A DNA stretch of 64,000 nt from Plantactinospora mayteni (lineage in GTDB: Bacteria; Actinomycetota; Actinomycetes; Mycobacteriales; Micromonosporaceae), in assembly GCF_016862935.1 (NCBI RefSeq), contig NZ_BONX01000023.1, positions 62,001 to 126,000 on the forward strand, in the 5' to 3' direction. Below are positions 33,004 through 45,140 of this stretch, piece by piece. The notes under the pieces are model-generated. The model did no database searches, was not told where the DNA came from, and saw only the letters and a list, made by a program, of their open reading frames with translations. The translations under genes and the position numbers were made by a program. Position 1 is the first letter of the stretch, and every line of letters begins with the position of its first letter.

Positions 33004-33407
33004 CGACGTACCAACCCCCAGAACGCGGCGAGCCACGCGAAGTAGCCGACCGAACGGACCAGCGGGTCATCCAGCAGCGGGTCGGCAATCTTGGAGAAGG
33101 TCGGGAAGTCGTCCCGGGAGCCGAGCATGAAGGTGCTGGCCTCGAAGACGCCGAAGACGAGTACGGGCAGCAGCCACCAGACGGCGCCGGACCCCAGCCG
33201 GTGCGGTACGGGCCGCCGGGGCACCCGGTTGGAGAGCCCGAGCCACACCAGCGCGCCGCCGGTGCCGATGGCGTAGACGTTCGCCTGCGTCGAGAACGAC
33301 GGGAACTGCCCGCCGATCAGGGACAGAACGGTGAGGGTCGGAACCGTGACGACCGGTCGGTCCCAGGCCCGGGGCACATCCGCAGAGAGCTCCGGCTGCT
33401 GTTCCAT
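33000..33407 (-). CDS. Membrane protein (135 aa), partner of the 69-aa protein
   Basis: About four hydrophobic segments (PTLTVLSLIGGQFPSFSTQA, GGALVWLGLSN, AVWWLLPVLVFGVFEASTFM, VGYFAWLAAFWGLV). The loop DDFPTFSKIADPLLD resembles the SRIPTFGDVCAYVM loop of its small partner, so the two may be related halves of one fold. ATG 33407. Coupled to the downstream 69-aa gene by ATGA. Function unknown. Confidence 0.78.
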   Translation of the reverse strand: MEQQPELSADVPRAWDRPVVTVPTLTVLSLIGGQFPSFSTQANVYAIGTGGALVWLGLSNRVPRRPVPHRLGSGAVWWLLPVLVFGVFEASTFMLGSRDDFPTFSKIADPLLDDPLVRSVGYFAWLAAFWGLVRR

Positions 33408-33459
33408 GCACCGATTGTCCCCGGGCCACCGCCCAGCGGAAAGCTAGATGCCGCCCGCG

Positions 33460-34545
33460 TCATTCCTGATCTTGGAGGTCGGCCGGGCCGTGCCCGACCT
33501 CGGTCGCGCCCCGGGCCAGTTCGGCTCGGATCGCGTCGACGACCTCGGGCGCCGAGCCGTACCCGGTGAACCCGGCCGCCAGCCGGTGCCCGCCACCGCC
33601 GAGGGCCACCGCCACCCGGCTCACGTCGGTGGGGCCCTTGCTGCGCATGGAGACCGCCCACTCCCCCTCGGCGACCTGCTTGAGTACGCAGCTCACGTCC
33701 GCCTCGGCGGTGCAGCGCACCGAGTCGATCAGCGGCTCCAGAGTGTACGGCCGCTGCCCGTGCCGAGCCAGATCGTCCAGGGTCGCGTACGTCCAGACCA
33801 GTCCCCGCCCACCGGCCGCCAACGGCTCCAACTGGGCACGCCCCAGCACGTCACCGTAGAGCCGGACCGCGCCGAACGGCCGGGTGTCGAAGATCCGCCG
33901 GGAGATCTCCCCGGGGCGGATGCCGGTGGCCAGCAGCCGGGCGGCCATCTCGTGCACCGCCGGGGTGGTCATGTCGAACCGGAACGAGCCGGTGTCGGTG
34001 GCCAGCGCGACGTAGAGGCACTCGGCGATCCCCTGGTCCAGTGGGACGCCGAGCCGAGCCAGCAGCTTCTCCACCAGTACCGAGGTGGCGGCGGCGTCCG
34101 GGTCGACCAGGTGGATCCCGCCGAACCGGGTGTTCGAGGCGTGGTGGTCCAGCACGATGGCGGCGTCTGCCCGGTCCAGCCGGTCGGCCAGGTCGCCGAG
34201 CCGGGAGACGGCGGCGACGTCGAAGCAGATCACCAGGTCCGGGTCCGGTTCGGCGGCGGTCGCCGGGACCAGCAGGTCGAGGCCGGGCAGCGCCTGGAGC
34301 GGCTCCGGCACCTCCGGGCGCCCGGGGAAGGTGGCCTGGAGCTGCCGTACGCCGAGCCGGCGCAGCCCGAGCCCGAAGCCGAGCATGCTGCCCAGCGCGT
34401 CCCCGTCCGGGTTGACGTGGCAGATCAGCAGTATCCGGCCATCGGCGGGGAGCCGGGTGATGGCGGAGACCGCCGCCGCCCACTCCGCCTCGGTCGGCTG
34501 TTCGGCGGCCGGCTGGGACACGTCGGCGAGCAGTGCGCCGCTCAC
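33460..34545 (-). CDS. nrnA: Bifunctional oligoribonuclease / PAP phosphatase (DHH family)
   Basis: A manganese-dependent hydrolase that degrades nanoRNA and 3'-phosphoadenosine 5'-phosphate. DHH motifs are complete: CHVNPDGDALGSM near residue 45, ICFDVAAVSRLG, the DHH triad in IVLDHHASNTRFG, and DTGSFRFDMT. The DHHA1 end has VALGGGGHRLAAGF. 361 aa, typical. The GTG at 34545 overlaps the rbfA stop (GTGA). Standard neighbour of rbfA in actinobacteria. Confidence 0.94.
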   Translation of the reverse strand: MSGALLADVSQPAAEQPTEAEWAAAVSAITRLPADGRILLICHVNPDGDALGSMLGFGLGLRRLGVRQLQATFPGRPEVPEPLQALPGLDLLVPATAAEPDPDLVICFDVAAVSRLGDLADRLDRADAAIVLDHHASNTRFGGIHLVDPDAAATSVLVEKLLARLGVPLDQGIAECLYVALATDTGSFRFDMTTPAVHEMAARLLATGIRPGEISRRIFDTRPFGAVRLYGDVLGRAQLEPLAAGGRGLVWTYATLDDLARHGQRPYTLEPLIDSVRCTAEADVSCVLKQVAEGEWAVSMRSKGPTDVSRVAVALGGGGHRLAAGFTGYGSAPEVVDAIRAELARGATEVGHGPADLQDQE

Positions 34546-35039
34546 CGCCGGTCTCCGCCGGTCCCGGCCGAGGGCCGGTCCTCGTCGTCCCGGCCGTCCT
34601 CGGTGCCGTCCTCGTCGTCGTCTTCGTCGAGCTTGTAGGGCTGCGCCTCGCCCGCGTACTCGGCCTGGGCGGCCAGCCGCTGCACCTCCGCGTCGGCGGT
34701 ACGCGCCGCCGCCAGCAGTTCGTCGATCTGCTTGACCTGGTCCTGCACGTCGTCGAGGACGAAGGTGAGGCTGGGCGAGTGACGCAGCCCGAGCGCCTTG
34801 CCGACGGTACTCCGCAGCAGCCCCTTGGCGCTCTCCAGCGCGGCGGCGGTGGCCGCCTGGTCGGAGGCGTCGCCGAGCACCGTGTAGAAGACGGTGGCGT
34901 CGCGCAGGTCAGGAGTGATCCGGGCGTCGGTAATGGTGATCATGCCGAGGCGGGGGTCCTTGATCTGGGTACGCACCACCGACGCCACCAGCTCCCGCAC
35001 GCGCTCCGCATGCCGACGCACCTTGGCCTGGTCCGTCAT
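34542..35039 (-). CDS. rbfA: Ribosome-binding factor A
   Basis: A small KH-fold factor that matures the 30S subunit at the 5' end of 16S rRNA. The signature is clear: VRRHAERVRELVASVVRTQI, KDPRLGMITITDARITPDLR, and LRSTVGKALGLRHSPSLTFV. About 165 aa with an acidic C-terminal extension (DEDDDEDGTED) as in other actinobacteria. ATG 35039 has GGAGG 7 nt upstream, which rules out the 41-residue longer frame. Confidence 0.96.
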   Translation of the reverse strand: MTDQAKVRRHAERVRELVASVVRTQIKDPRLGMITITDARITPDLRDATVFYTVLGDASDQAATAAALESAKGLLRSTVGKALGLRHSPSLTFVLDDVQDQVKQIDELLAAARTADAEVQRLAAQAEYAGEAQPYKLDEDDDEDGTEDGRDDEDRPSAGTGGDRR

Positions 35040-35200
35040 CTCCGCACCTCCACGCCCATCCTGCTTCCGGGCCGGACCGGCGACGCTCCGCGTCGCGGCC
35101 GGACCGGCCGACCTGGGAAACACTACCCGCGCATCCTGCGGCCTCGCCGCCGCCGTCACCATTGGCCGTACCGGCCGATTCCCCCTGGCCAGCGGCCGAT

Positions 35201-35494
35201 TCAGTCATCCGCCCCGTGCAACCGGCGCCGTACGGAGAGCAACTCGACCTCCGGTCGGCCGGCGACCAGCCGCTCGCAGGCGTCCAGCACCGTACCGACG
35301 TGGTCGGGTTCGGAGGCGACCACGGCGACCCCGATCTGGGCCCGGCCGTGCAGGTCGAGTGCGCCGACCTCGGCGGCCGAGACCTCGAACTTGCGGAGCG
35401 CGGCGACGATGGGGCGGACGTAGGACCGCTTTGCCTTCAGGGAGCGCGAGTCTCCGGGCAACAGCAGGTCGAACAGGGCGGTTCCGGTATACAC
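35201..35494 (-). CDS. DUF503 protein (YlxP-like)
   Basis: 97 aa matching the DUF503 pattern: YTGTALFDLLLPGDSRSLKA, KRSYVRPIVAALRK, AEVGALDLHGRAQIGVAVVA and CERLVAGRPEVELLSVRRRL. This family (B. subtilis YlxP) travels with infB and rbfA and is thought to act in 30S biogenesis. GTG 35494 fits the homologues, although the ribosome-binding site is weak; GGGGAGGAG lies about 20 nt further upstream. It is separated from infB by a terminator-like hairpin. Confidence 0.9.
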   Translation of the reverse strand: MYTGTALFDLLLPGDSRSLKAKRSYVRPIVAALRKFEVSAAEVGALDLHGRAQIGVAVVASEPDHVGTVLDACERLVAGRPEVELLSVRRRLHGADD

Positions 35495-35613
35495 GGCGGG
35501 AAGAGTACGCCATCTCCTCCCCATCGCTCGACGCCTTTCCGCGCCACCCGGCACCCGGGTACGGCGTACCGCCCGGCCGGTAGGCACAGCGGTGGCCGGC
35601 GGCCCCGAAACGG

Positions 35614-35649
35614 CCGGTGGCCGGAGCCCCGCAGGGTCCCGGCCACCGG
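35614..35649 (-). terminator. Hairpin after infB
   Basis: CCGGTGGCCGG and CCGGCCACCGG make an 11-bp perfect stem around a 14-nt loop, 12 nt past the infB stop and upstream of the DUF503 start. It probably attenuates or ends the rimP-nusA-ylxR-infB transcript. No T-tract follows. Confidence 0.65.
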
Positions 35650-35661
35650 TATCGAACTCGC

Positions 35662-38664
<3,003 letters not shown>

Positions 38665-38757
38665 TGCACTCCTCACTCCGAGGTCGTGCGGGCAGCACCC
38701 GCAGCGACCTCACTCGTGCACTTGAAGCCTGGTCATTTCTGGGACTTCATCGTGTGC

Positions 38758-39102
38758 TCATGTCGGTCGTCCTACCTTGCTCGGGTTCCGTTGCGTCGAT
38801 CCCGCCCGGCCGGCTGGCCGGTCATGGTCGTCAACGCCTTGGAGGTGCTCGGCCAACTCACTCGCGTCGGGTACGCCAGCGATACGCAGCGCGCGCCCGA
38901 AGGCCCGACGCCGCACTGCCAGCGTGAAGCAGGCCGGGTCGGGATGCAGGTGTGCTCCCCGCCCCGGCAGCTTACGGGTCGGATCGGGTCGGAGGCTGTG
39001 ACCAGTCTCATCGCCGACCGCGACGATCCGCAGCAGCTGGCCGGCCGGCGCTCGTTGCCGACAGCCCACACAGGTGCGCTCCGGCTCCGCGCGTCGTACC
39101 AC
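38758..39102 (-). CDS. YlxR / DUF448 RNA-binding protein
   Basis: 114 aa with the diagnostic RTCVGCRQRAP motif, followed by LLRIVAVGD and GRGAHLHPDPACFTLAVRRR. This nucleoid- or RNA-binding family lies between nusA and infB in most bacteria, as here. The start is GTG 39102, beginning MVRRAEPER. The C-terminal 25 residues are lineage-specific. Confidence 0.93.
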   Translation of the reverse strand: MVRRAEPERTCVGCRQRAPAGQLLRIVAVGDETGHSLRPDPTRKLPGRGAHLHPDPACFTLAVRRRAFGRALRIAGVPDASELAEHLQGVDDHDRPAGRAGSTQRNPSKVGRPT

Positions 39103-39117
39103 TGGGAAAGTCTACCC

Positions 39118-40173
39118 CTACCCGGCCGAGATCGCTCCGTCCGCCTCGGCCGCGTGATCAGGACCGCCCTGCCGGCCGGCCGGCGCCTGGGTCGGCATCT
39201 GCTCGGTGTCCGGTCGGATGTCGATGCGCCAACCGGTCAACCGGGCGGCAAGCCGGGCATTCTGCCCCTCCCGCCCGATCGCCAGCGACAGCTGGAAGTC
39301 CGGCACGGTCACCCGGGCTGTCCGCGTCGTCGCGTCGACCACCTCGACCCGGAGCGCCTTCGCCGGCGAGAGGGCGTTGCCGACGAACTGGGCCGGATCC
39401 TCCGACCAGTCGATGATGTCGATCTTCTCGCCGTGCAGTTCGCTCATCACCGCCCGGACCCGCTGGCCCATCGGGCCGATGCAGGCGCCCTTGGCGTTCA
39501 CGCCCGGCACGGTGGAACGGACCGCGATCTTGGTGCGGTGGCCGGCCTCGCGGGCGATCGCGGCGATCTCCACGGTGCCGTCGGCGATCTCCGGCACCTC
39601 TAGGGCGAAGAGCTTCTTCACCAGGTTCGGGTGCGACCGGGAGAGGGTGATCTGCGGGCCACGGAAGCCCTTGACCACGTGTACGACGACGCAGCGGATC
39701 CGCTGGCCGTGCTCGTACAGCTCACCGGGGACCTGCTCGGCCTGGGGTAGCACCGCCTCGACCTTGCCGAGGTCGACCGAGACGATGCCCTTCTCGCTGC
39801 GCGCCTCGTGCGCCTGTACCACCCCGGTGACCAGGTCGCCGTCCCGACCGGCGTACTCGCCGAAGTGCACCTCGTCGGTGGCCTCGCGGAGCCGTTGCAG
39901 GATGACCTGTTTGGCGGTCATCGCGGCGATCCGGCCGAAGTCGTGCGGGGTGTCGTCGAATTCCCGGATCACCGCACCCTCGGCGTCCTGCTCCTGGGCA
40001 TATACCAGGGCCGCGCCGGTCTTACGGTCGATCTCGACCCGGGCATGCGCCTGGGCCCCCTCGGTGTGCCGGTACGCCGTCAGCAACGCGGTCTCGATCG
40101 CCGCGAGAATCGTGTCGAACGGGATCTCCCGTTCGCGCTCCAGGGCGCGCAACGCCGCGAGGTCGATGTTCAC
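39118..40173 (-). CDS. nusA: Transcription termination/antitermination factor NusA
   Basis: Binds RNA polymerase and controls pausing and termination. The N-terminal polymerase-binding domain starts [20 protein letters not shown]; the S1 domain contains [22 protein letters not shown]1 and KH2 follow ([40 protein letters not shown]). 351 aa, the short actinobacterial form without acidic repeats. GTG 40173 overlaps the rimP stop (GTGA) and follows GGAGGG. Confidence 0.97.
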   Translation of the reverse strand: MNIDLAALRALEREREIPFDTILAAIETALLTAYRHTEGAQAHARVEIDRKTGAALVYAQEQDAEGAVIREFDDTPHDFGRIAAMTAKQVILQRLREATDEVHFGEYAGRDGDLVTGVVQAHEARSEKGIVSVDLGKVEAVLPQAEQVPGELYEHGQRIRCVVVHVVKGFRGPQITLSRSHPNLVKKLFALEVPEIADGTVEIAAIAREAGHRTKIAVRSTVPGVNAKGACIGPMGQRVRAVMSELHGEKIDIIDWSEDPAQFVGNALSPAKALRVEVVDATTRTARVTVPDFQLSLAIGREGQNARLAARLTGWRIDIRPDTEQMPTQAPAGRQGGPDHAAEADGAISAG

Positions 40174-40862
40174 CGCTCCTCGCCCTCCACATCTTCGTCG
40201 TCGCCGTTGCCGACGTCGTCATAGTCATCATCGCCGGCACCGGTCGGATCGTCGTCGGCGATCTCGTCCAGCCGGCTGAACTCCACCTGGACCCGCCCCG
40301 GCCCGAGGTCGGGGTACGCCCAGCCGACCGGTCCGGCGTCGGTCTCCAGCATCACCCGCTCGTCGTCGGCGGCGATCACCCGGGCGGTCAACTGCCGGTC
40401 CGCGACCGTCGACGGCCGCCCGTCGACGGCGCCGCGTTGCTCCGGGCGCTTCCCCGGGCCCCGCACGGTCACCTTCACCAGCCGGCCGACGTTGCGTCGC
40501 CAGTGCCGGGGCTGGGTCAGCGGCCGGTCCACGCCGGGCGAGCTGACCTCCAACTGGTATTCCCCGGCGACCAGGTCGCCACCGGTCTCCTCCGCCTGGT
40601 CGAGTGCCTTGGAGAGGAGTCGGGAGACGTCCGCCACCGCGTCGAGGCTGACCCCGCCGTCGCCGTCCACCACCACCCGGACGACGTACCGCCGGCCGGC
40701 CCGGGACACCGAGAGGTCCTCCAGGTCGTAGCCGGCGGCGGTGATCACCGGTTCGATCACGGCACGGAGCCGGAGCCGACGCGCGGACGAGTCCTCGCGG
40801 GGACGGTCCGGAGCCCGGTGACCCACTCTGGGCCGACCGGCGTTCCGGCCACGCTGCGTCAT
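40170..40862 (-). CDS. rimP: Ribosome maturation factor RimP
   Basis: Needed for 30S assembly. The core reads [40 protein letters not shown] and [20 protein letters not shown], all RimP hallmarks. About 230 aa, with a basic N-terminal extension ([15 protein letters not shown]) and a strongly acidic tail ([15 protein letters not shown]), both common in actinobacteria. ATG 40862 follows GAGAGGGG. It heads the nusA-infB operon. Confidence 0.95.
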   Translation of the reverse strand: MTQRGRNAGRPRVGHRAPDRPREDSSARRLRLRAVIEPVITAAGYDLEDLSVSRAGRRYVVRVVVDGDGGVSLDAVADVSRLLSKALDQAEETGGDLVAGEYQLEVSSPGVDRPLTQPRHWRRNVGRLVKVTVRGPGKRPEQRGAVDGRPSTVADRQLTARVIAADDERVMLETDAGPVGWAYPDLGPGRVQVEFSRLDEIADDDPTGAGDDDYDDVGNGDDEDVEGEER

Positions 40863-41049
40863 CTCCGCCCCTCTCTCGTGATCGCCGGCTCCGCCCGGCA
40901 GCCATACCAGCGTGCCACCGGACTGATGCGTCCGGCGGCTGCGCAGAGCGTAACGCGCTGGCCGCCCGAGAGCCCGATCGGCGCACCGACGACCGGCCGT
41001 GCGGAGCGTGCTGACCCCGTCGACGGCACCGATGGTGTTGACTTGCCGG

Positions 41050-41562
41050 GTGCGGATCGGCAACACGAACCAGACGATCGGCGCGACGGGGCGGTCCCGA
41101 CGCGAAGTGGTACGGGCGGTCGCCCTGGCGGCGCTGGTCGGCGCCACCGGAACCCTCACCGGCTGTGGTCTCTTCGGCGGCGAACCCGATCCGCCGCCCG
41201 CGCCGGACCCGCTGGCACCGTTGATCACCGGCGCCCTCGACCTGGCCGGCCGGTACGAGACCACGATCGCCGCGTTCCCCGAGCTGGCCGACCGGCTCCG
41301 CCCGGTCGCCGAGGCACACCGCGCGCACGCCGCGGAACTGGCCCGGGTGACCGGCACCGCCCTGCCGAGCGCGACCGCCACCGCCCCGACCCCCGGCACC
41401 GGAGCCGGCGGCGTCTCGGAAACCCTGGGGCAGCTCCGGGAGGCCGAGCAGCAGGGCCGGGAGGCCGCCGCGAAAGCCTGCGCCGGGGCGCCGGCCAGCC
41501 GGGCCGCGCTGGTGGGTTCGATCGCCGCGGCCCGGGCGACGCACCTGGAGGTGCTCCGGTGA
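41050..41562 (+). CDS. Lipoprotein of unknown function (Tat-like signal)
   Basis: A signal peptide with a twin-arginine-like SRREVVRAV stretch, a hydrophobic part ([13 protein letters not shown]) and a lipobox ending GCG, so it is probably lipid-anchored outside. The mature domain is helical ([31 protein letters not shown]) and resembles the ferritin-like helices of the next gene's product; the two may form a pair. The start is unclear: GTG 41050 is used, and the frame is open to 40999. The next gene begins 37 nt downstream. Confidence 0.72.
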   Translation: MRIGNTNQTIGATGRSRREVVRAVALAALVGATGTLTGCGLFGGEPDPPPAPDPLAPLITGALDLAGRYETTIAAFPELADRLRPVAEAHRAHAAELARVTGTALPSATATAPTPGTGAGGVSETLGQLREAEQQGREAAAKACAGAPASRAALVGSIAAARATHLEVLR

Positions 41563-41599
41563 CCGGGCGCGGCAACGGAATGGCGGGAGGGCTGGCCTG

Positions 41600-42022
41600 A
41601 TGTCCGAGGCACTGGCGGCGGCGCTGGCCGCCGAGCACGCGGCGGTCTACGCGTACGGGGTGATCGGGGTACGGCTGTCCGGTGGCGCTGCCGAGCAGGC
41701 CCGTTCTGCCGAGGCGGCACATCGCAGCCGGCGGGACGGGCTCGTGCTGCTCCTCACCGAGCAGGGCGGACCGGTACCGGCGGCCGAGCCGGCGTACGCG
41801 CTGCCGTTCGCGGTCACCGACCGGGCGAGCGCGCTGCGGCTGGCGGTAGAGGTCGAGGAGCGGACCGGGGCGGTCTGGCGGGCCGCGTTGCCGGCGACCG
41901 AGGGCGCCCAGCGCACCCGGGCGCTGGACGGGCTCACCGACACGGCGGTCCGGGCCACCCGGTGGCGCCGGGCGGCCGGGGTCAGTCCGGCCACCGTGCC
42001 GTTCCCGGGCCGCCCGACCTGA
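41600..42022 (+). CDS. DUF4439 ferritin-like domain protein
   Basis: 140 aa, a four-helix ferritin-like bundle typical of DUF4439: [20 protein letters not shown] with the conserved E-H-A-x-V-Y-x-Y pattern, [19 protein letters not shown], and [20 protein letters not shown]. Possible metal ligands (Glu, His) are present in helix 1 only, so iron binding is uncertain. ATG 41600 follows GGGAGGG. It is next to a lipoprotein with a similar helical pattern; together they are common downstream of rimP in Micromonosporaceae. Confidence 0.85.
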   Translation: MSEALAAALAAEHAAVYAYGVIGVRLSGGAAEQARSAEAAHRSRRDGLVLLLTEQGGPVPAAEPAYALPFAVTDRASALRLAVEVEERTGAVWRAALPATEGAQRTRALDGLTDTAVRATRWRRAAGVSPATVPFPGRPT

Positions 42023-42114
42023 CCCGCCACGCCCCGGGACTCTCCGCACCCCATCCCTGAACCGAATGCTGGTACGGGCAGATCGCGGCGAGCGTCAGCC
42101 GGCACACTGTGTCG

Positions 42115-42615
42115 ATGTCCGCTCTGGGAAGACCGGTCTCCGCGTTCGGCCGGGCCGTACGCCGGCTCGGCCACTCACGCTGGTTCGCCGCCTGCACGCC
42201 GATCCTGGTCCCGGCCGACCGGCTGGTCGCCAGGCTGACCCGGGGCCGGGTGGTGGCGCTCGGCCTGGTGCCGTCGCTGCTGATCACCACCACCGGTCGG
42301 CGCTCCGGACGGCCGCGCAGCAACCCGCTGCTCTACGTGCCGGACGGCGACGCCTTCGTGGTGACCGGCTCGAACTGGGGTCGCCCCGAGCAGCCTGCCT
42401 GGGCCCTCAACCTGCTCGCCGAGCCGAGCGCCACGGTCACCGTCGACGGCACCCGGATCCCGGTCCGGGCCCGGCTGGCCGAGGGCGCCGAACGGGAACG
42501 GCTGTGGGCTCTGCTGGTGGCCGAGTGGCCGGCGTACCTGACCTATGTCCGGCGGGCCGGCGTTCGCGACATCCGCGTCTTCCGACTCGAACGGAACCCG
42601 TCCCGACAGGGGTAG
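42115..42615 (+). CDS. Deazaflavin (F420)-dependent nitroreductase-family protein
   Basis: About 166 aa of the DUF385/Ddn-type split-barrel fold: LLITTTGRRSGRPRSNPLLY followed by FVVTGSNWGRPEQPAWALNL is the cofactor-binding signature. Such proteins reduce quinones or nitro compounds with F420H2, or have lost activity. ATG 42115 is used; GTG 42109 is in frame, and neither has a clear ribosome-binding site. It stands alone, convergent with the VIT1 gene. Confidence 0.88.
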   Translation: MSALGRPVSAFGRAVRRLGHSRWFAACTPILVPADRLVARLTRGRVVALGLVPSLLITTTGRRSGRPRSNPLLYVPDGDAFVVTGSNWGRPEQPAWALNLLAEPSATVTVDGTRIPVRARLAEGAERERLWALLVAEWPAYLTYVRRAGVRDIRVFRLERNPSRQG

Positions 42616-42630
42616 CTCTCGGAGAAGGTG

Positions 42631-43341
42631 TCAGCTCACGCCGACGCCGATGAGCCGGCCGACCAGGTACGTCGCGGCGGTGGCCGCCGCGCCGAGCAGC
42701 AGTTGCCGGCCGCCGCTGACCCACCACTTCCGGTTGGTGAACCGGGCGACGATCGCACCCGCGACGAACAGGCCGAGACCGCCCACCCCGAGCGCCAGCC
42801 AGAGGCTGGAGAAGCCCAGCAGGTAGGTGATCAACGGCACCACGGCACCGACCGAGAAGCAGAGGAACGACGAGAAGGCGGCGGTCCACGGGCTGGGCCG
42901 CTCGTCGGCGTCGACGCCCAACTCCTCCTGGACGTGTACCCGGAGCGCCTGTTCCGGGTTGTCCCGGAGCGTCTCCGCGACCTGTACGGCGAGGTCCCGG
43001 GGCAGCCCCCGCTCCACCCAGGCGTCGGCGAGTTCCCGGGCCTCGCCGGCCGGGTTCCGCTCCAGCTCGCGCCGCTCCTTGGCGACCTCGGCGGCCACCT
43101 GCTCGTTCTGCGACTGCACGCTGGTGTATTCGCCGAGGCCCATCGAGATCGCCCCGGCGACCAGCCCGGCGAAGCCGGTCAGCACGATGTTGCGCGGCGC
43201 GGCTCCACCGCCGCCGACGCCCGCGATCAGGGCGATGTTGGTGACCAGCCCGTCCATCGCGCCGAAGACGGCCGGGCGCAGCCAGCCGCCGGAGACGTCG
43301 GCGTGGTGGTGCTCGCTGACCGGGGTGGACGCGTCCGTCAC
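42631..43341 (-). CDS. VIT1/CCC1-family transporter
   Basis: 236 aa. The membrane protein has GWLRPAVFGAMDGLVTNIAL, the GxxSMGLGEYTSVQSQNE segment of VIT1/CCC1, a cytoplasmic helical hairpin with Glu residues that bind metal in the family, and three more membrane segments at the end. It probably moves Fe(II) or Mn(II) out of the cytoplasm. A His-rich start (SEHHHAD) could also bind metal. GTG 43341, just downstream of map on the same strand. Confidence 0.9.
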   Translation of the reverse strand: MTDASTPVSEHHHADVSGGWLRPAVFGAMDGLVTNIALIAGVGGGGAAPRNIVLTGFAGLVAGAISMGLGEYTSVQSQNEQVAAEVAKERRELERNPAGEARELADAWVERGLPRDLAVQVAETLRDNPEQALRVHVQEELGVDADERPSPWTAAFSSFLCFSVGAVVPLITYLLGFSSLWLALGVGGLGLFVAGAIVARFTNRKWWVSGGRQLLLGAAATAATYLVGRLIGVGVS

Positions 43342-43354
43342 GAGAGCGCGCCCG

Positions 43355-44212
43355 TCACGGCAGGGTGAGGATCTCGTGGCCGTCCTCGGTGACCACGATG
43401 GTGTGCTCGAACTGGGCGGTCCAGCGCCGGTCCTTGGTGACCACGGTCCAGCCGTCGTCCCACATGTCGTACTCGTAGGTGCCGAGGGTGATCATCGGCT
43501 CGATCGTGAAGGTCATCCCCGGCTCCATGATGTCGGTGGGCCGAGGGCTGTCGTAGTGCGGCACGTAGAGCCCGCTGTGGAACGCCTCGCCGATGCCGTG
43601 CCCGGTGAAGTCCCGGACCACCCCGTAGCCGAACCGCTTGGCGTACGACTCGATCACCCGGCCGACCACGTTGATCTGCCGGCCCGGGGCGACCGCCCGG
43701 ATGCCGCGCATCATCGCCTCGTGGGTCCGCTCCACCAGCAGCCGGGCCGGCTCGGCCACCTCGCCCACGCAGAAGGTGGCGTCGGTGTCCCCGTGCACCC
43801 CGTCGAGATAGGCCGTCACGTCGACGTTGATGATGTCGCCGTCCATCAGCACCGTGGAGTCCGGGATGCCGTGGCAGATCACCTCGTTGAGGCTGGTGCA
43901 GCACGACTTGGGGAAGCCCTTGTAGCCGAGGGTGGAGGGGTAGGCGTCGTGGTCGACCAGGAACTCGTGCACCAAACGGTCGATCTCGTCGGTGGTGACG
44001 CCCGGCTTGCAGTGCTCACCGGCGAGCTGGATGGCCTGGGCGGCGATCCGGCCGGCGACCCGCATCTTCTCGATCGTCTCGGCGGACTGCACGTGCGAGC
44101 CGCGCCACTCCTTCGGCCGCTTCTTGCCGACGTACTCGGGGCGGACGATGTGGGACGGCACCTGGCGCCACGGGGAGAGCGTGCCAGGGGTCAACGGCGC
44201 ACGGACGGTCAT
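43355..44212 (-). CDS. map: Methionine aminopeptidase, type I
   Basis: Removes the N-terminal Met from nascent proteins using two metal ions. The ligands are visible: Asp in [11 protein letters not shown], Asp in VHGDTDATF, His in [11 protein letters not shown], Glu in TIEPMI and Glu in QFEHTIVV. About 285 aa with a Pro-rich N-terminal stretch ([20 protein letters not shown]), the mark of the actinobacterial MetAP1c type that docks on the ribosome. ATG 44212 with AGGG upstream. Confidence 0.96.
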   Translation of the reverse strand: MTVRAPLTPGTLSPWRQVPSHIVRPEYVGKKRPKEWRGSHVQSAETIEKMRVAGRIAAQAIQLAGEHCKPGVTTDEIDRLVHEFLVDHDAYPSTLGYKGFPKSCCTSLNEVICHGIPDSTVLMDGDIINVDVTAYLDGVHGDTDATFCVGEVAEPARLLVERTHEAMMRGIRAVAPGRQINVVGRVIESYAKRFGYGVVRDFTGHGIGEAFHSGLYVPHYDSPRPTDIMEPGMTFTIEPMITLGTYEYDMWDDGWTVVTKDRRWTAQFEHTIVVTEDGHEILTLP

Positions 44213-44291
44213 GACTTCCACCCTAACGTCGCAGTCCGAGAGCGCTCACGCTTCGGTGACCCGGACGACATCCGGACGTCACCGGACAACC

Positions 44292-45062
44292 TCACAGCGG
44301 TGTGACGTACGCGCCGGTGATGCCGCCGTCGACCACGAACTGAGCGGCGGTCATGAACGAGGCGTCGTCGCTGGCCAGGAAGGCGACGGCGGCGGCGATC
44401 TCCTCGGGTTCGCCGAACCGCCCCATCGGTACGTGCACCAGCCGCCGGGCGGCCCGCTCCGGGTCCTTGGCGAAGAGTTCCCGGAGCAGCGGGGTGCCGA
44501 CCGGCCCGGGGCAGAGCGCGTTGACCCGGATCCCCCGCCGGGCGAACTGCACGCCGAGTTCCCGGGTCAGCGCCAGTACCCCGCCCTTGCTCGCGGTGTA
44601 GGCGATCTGCGAGGTGGCCGCGCCCATCAGGGCGACGAAGGAGGCGGTGTTGACGATCGAGCCCCGGCCCTGGCGCAGCATGTGCGGGATGACGTATTTA
44701 CAGCAGAGGTAGACGCTGGTGGTGTTGACCCGGAGTACCCGCTCCCAGGCGTCCAGACCGGTCTCCAGGATCGAGTCGTCGTCCGGCGGGGAGATGCCGG
44801 CGTTGTTGAACGCGATGTCGATCCGGCCGCGCCGGGCCGCGACCTGGTCGAAGAGATCGCGTACCTGGGCCTCGTCGGCCACGTCGCAGGCCACGAACTC
44901 GCCGTCCACCTCGTCGGCGGCGGCCCGCCCGGCGTCGGCCGCGATGTCGACGCAGACCACGTACGCGCCCTCGGCGGCGAGCCGGCGCACGGTGGCCAGC
45001 CCGATCCCGCTGCCGGCGCCGGTCACCACCGCCACCCGCCCGGCCAGTCGATCACTGATCAT
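44292..45062 (-). CDS. Short-chain dehydrogenase/reductase
   Basis: 256 aa of the classical SDR type: cofactor loop VVTGAGSGIGLATV, Asp at the end of strand 2 (VCVDIAADA) favouring NAD, NNAG, the catalytic Ser in NTASF, and Tyr-x3-Lys in YTASK. ATG 45062 has GGGAGGAG 8 nt upstream. It lies 78 nt downstream of the NRPS. However, SDRs of this kind usually accompany a GS-family gene and an aldehyde dehydrogenase in amine degradation, and relics of that set lie on the other side of the NRPS, so it may be older than, and unrelated to, the peptide pathway. Confidence 0.92.
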   Translation of the reverse strand: MISDRLAGRVAVVTGAGSGIGLATVRRLAAEGAYVVCVDIAADAGRAAADEVDGEFVACDVADEAQVRDLFDQVAARRGRIDIAFNNAGISPPDDDSILETGLDAWERVLRVNTTSVYLCCKYVIPHMLRQGRGSIVNTASFVALMGAATSQIAYTASKGGVLALTRELGVQFARRGIRVNALCPGPVGTPLLRELFAKDPERAARRLVHVPMGRFGEPEEIAAAVAFLASDDASFMTAAQFVVDGGITGAYVTPL

Positions 45063-45140
45063 CGCCGTACTCCTCCCGGGGATCGCCGTCCCCGGCATCC
45101 TCGCCGACGGCGTGGCCGATGGTCGAGGGGCGCCGATGCG

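Noticed and set aside
40999-41049. An earlier start for the lipoprotein gene at 40999.
   Set aside because: The extra residues precede a signal peptide that already has its charged region, and no ribosome-binding site is visible; GTG 41050 is more sensible though still uncertain.
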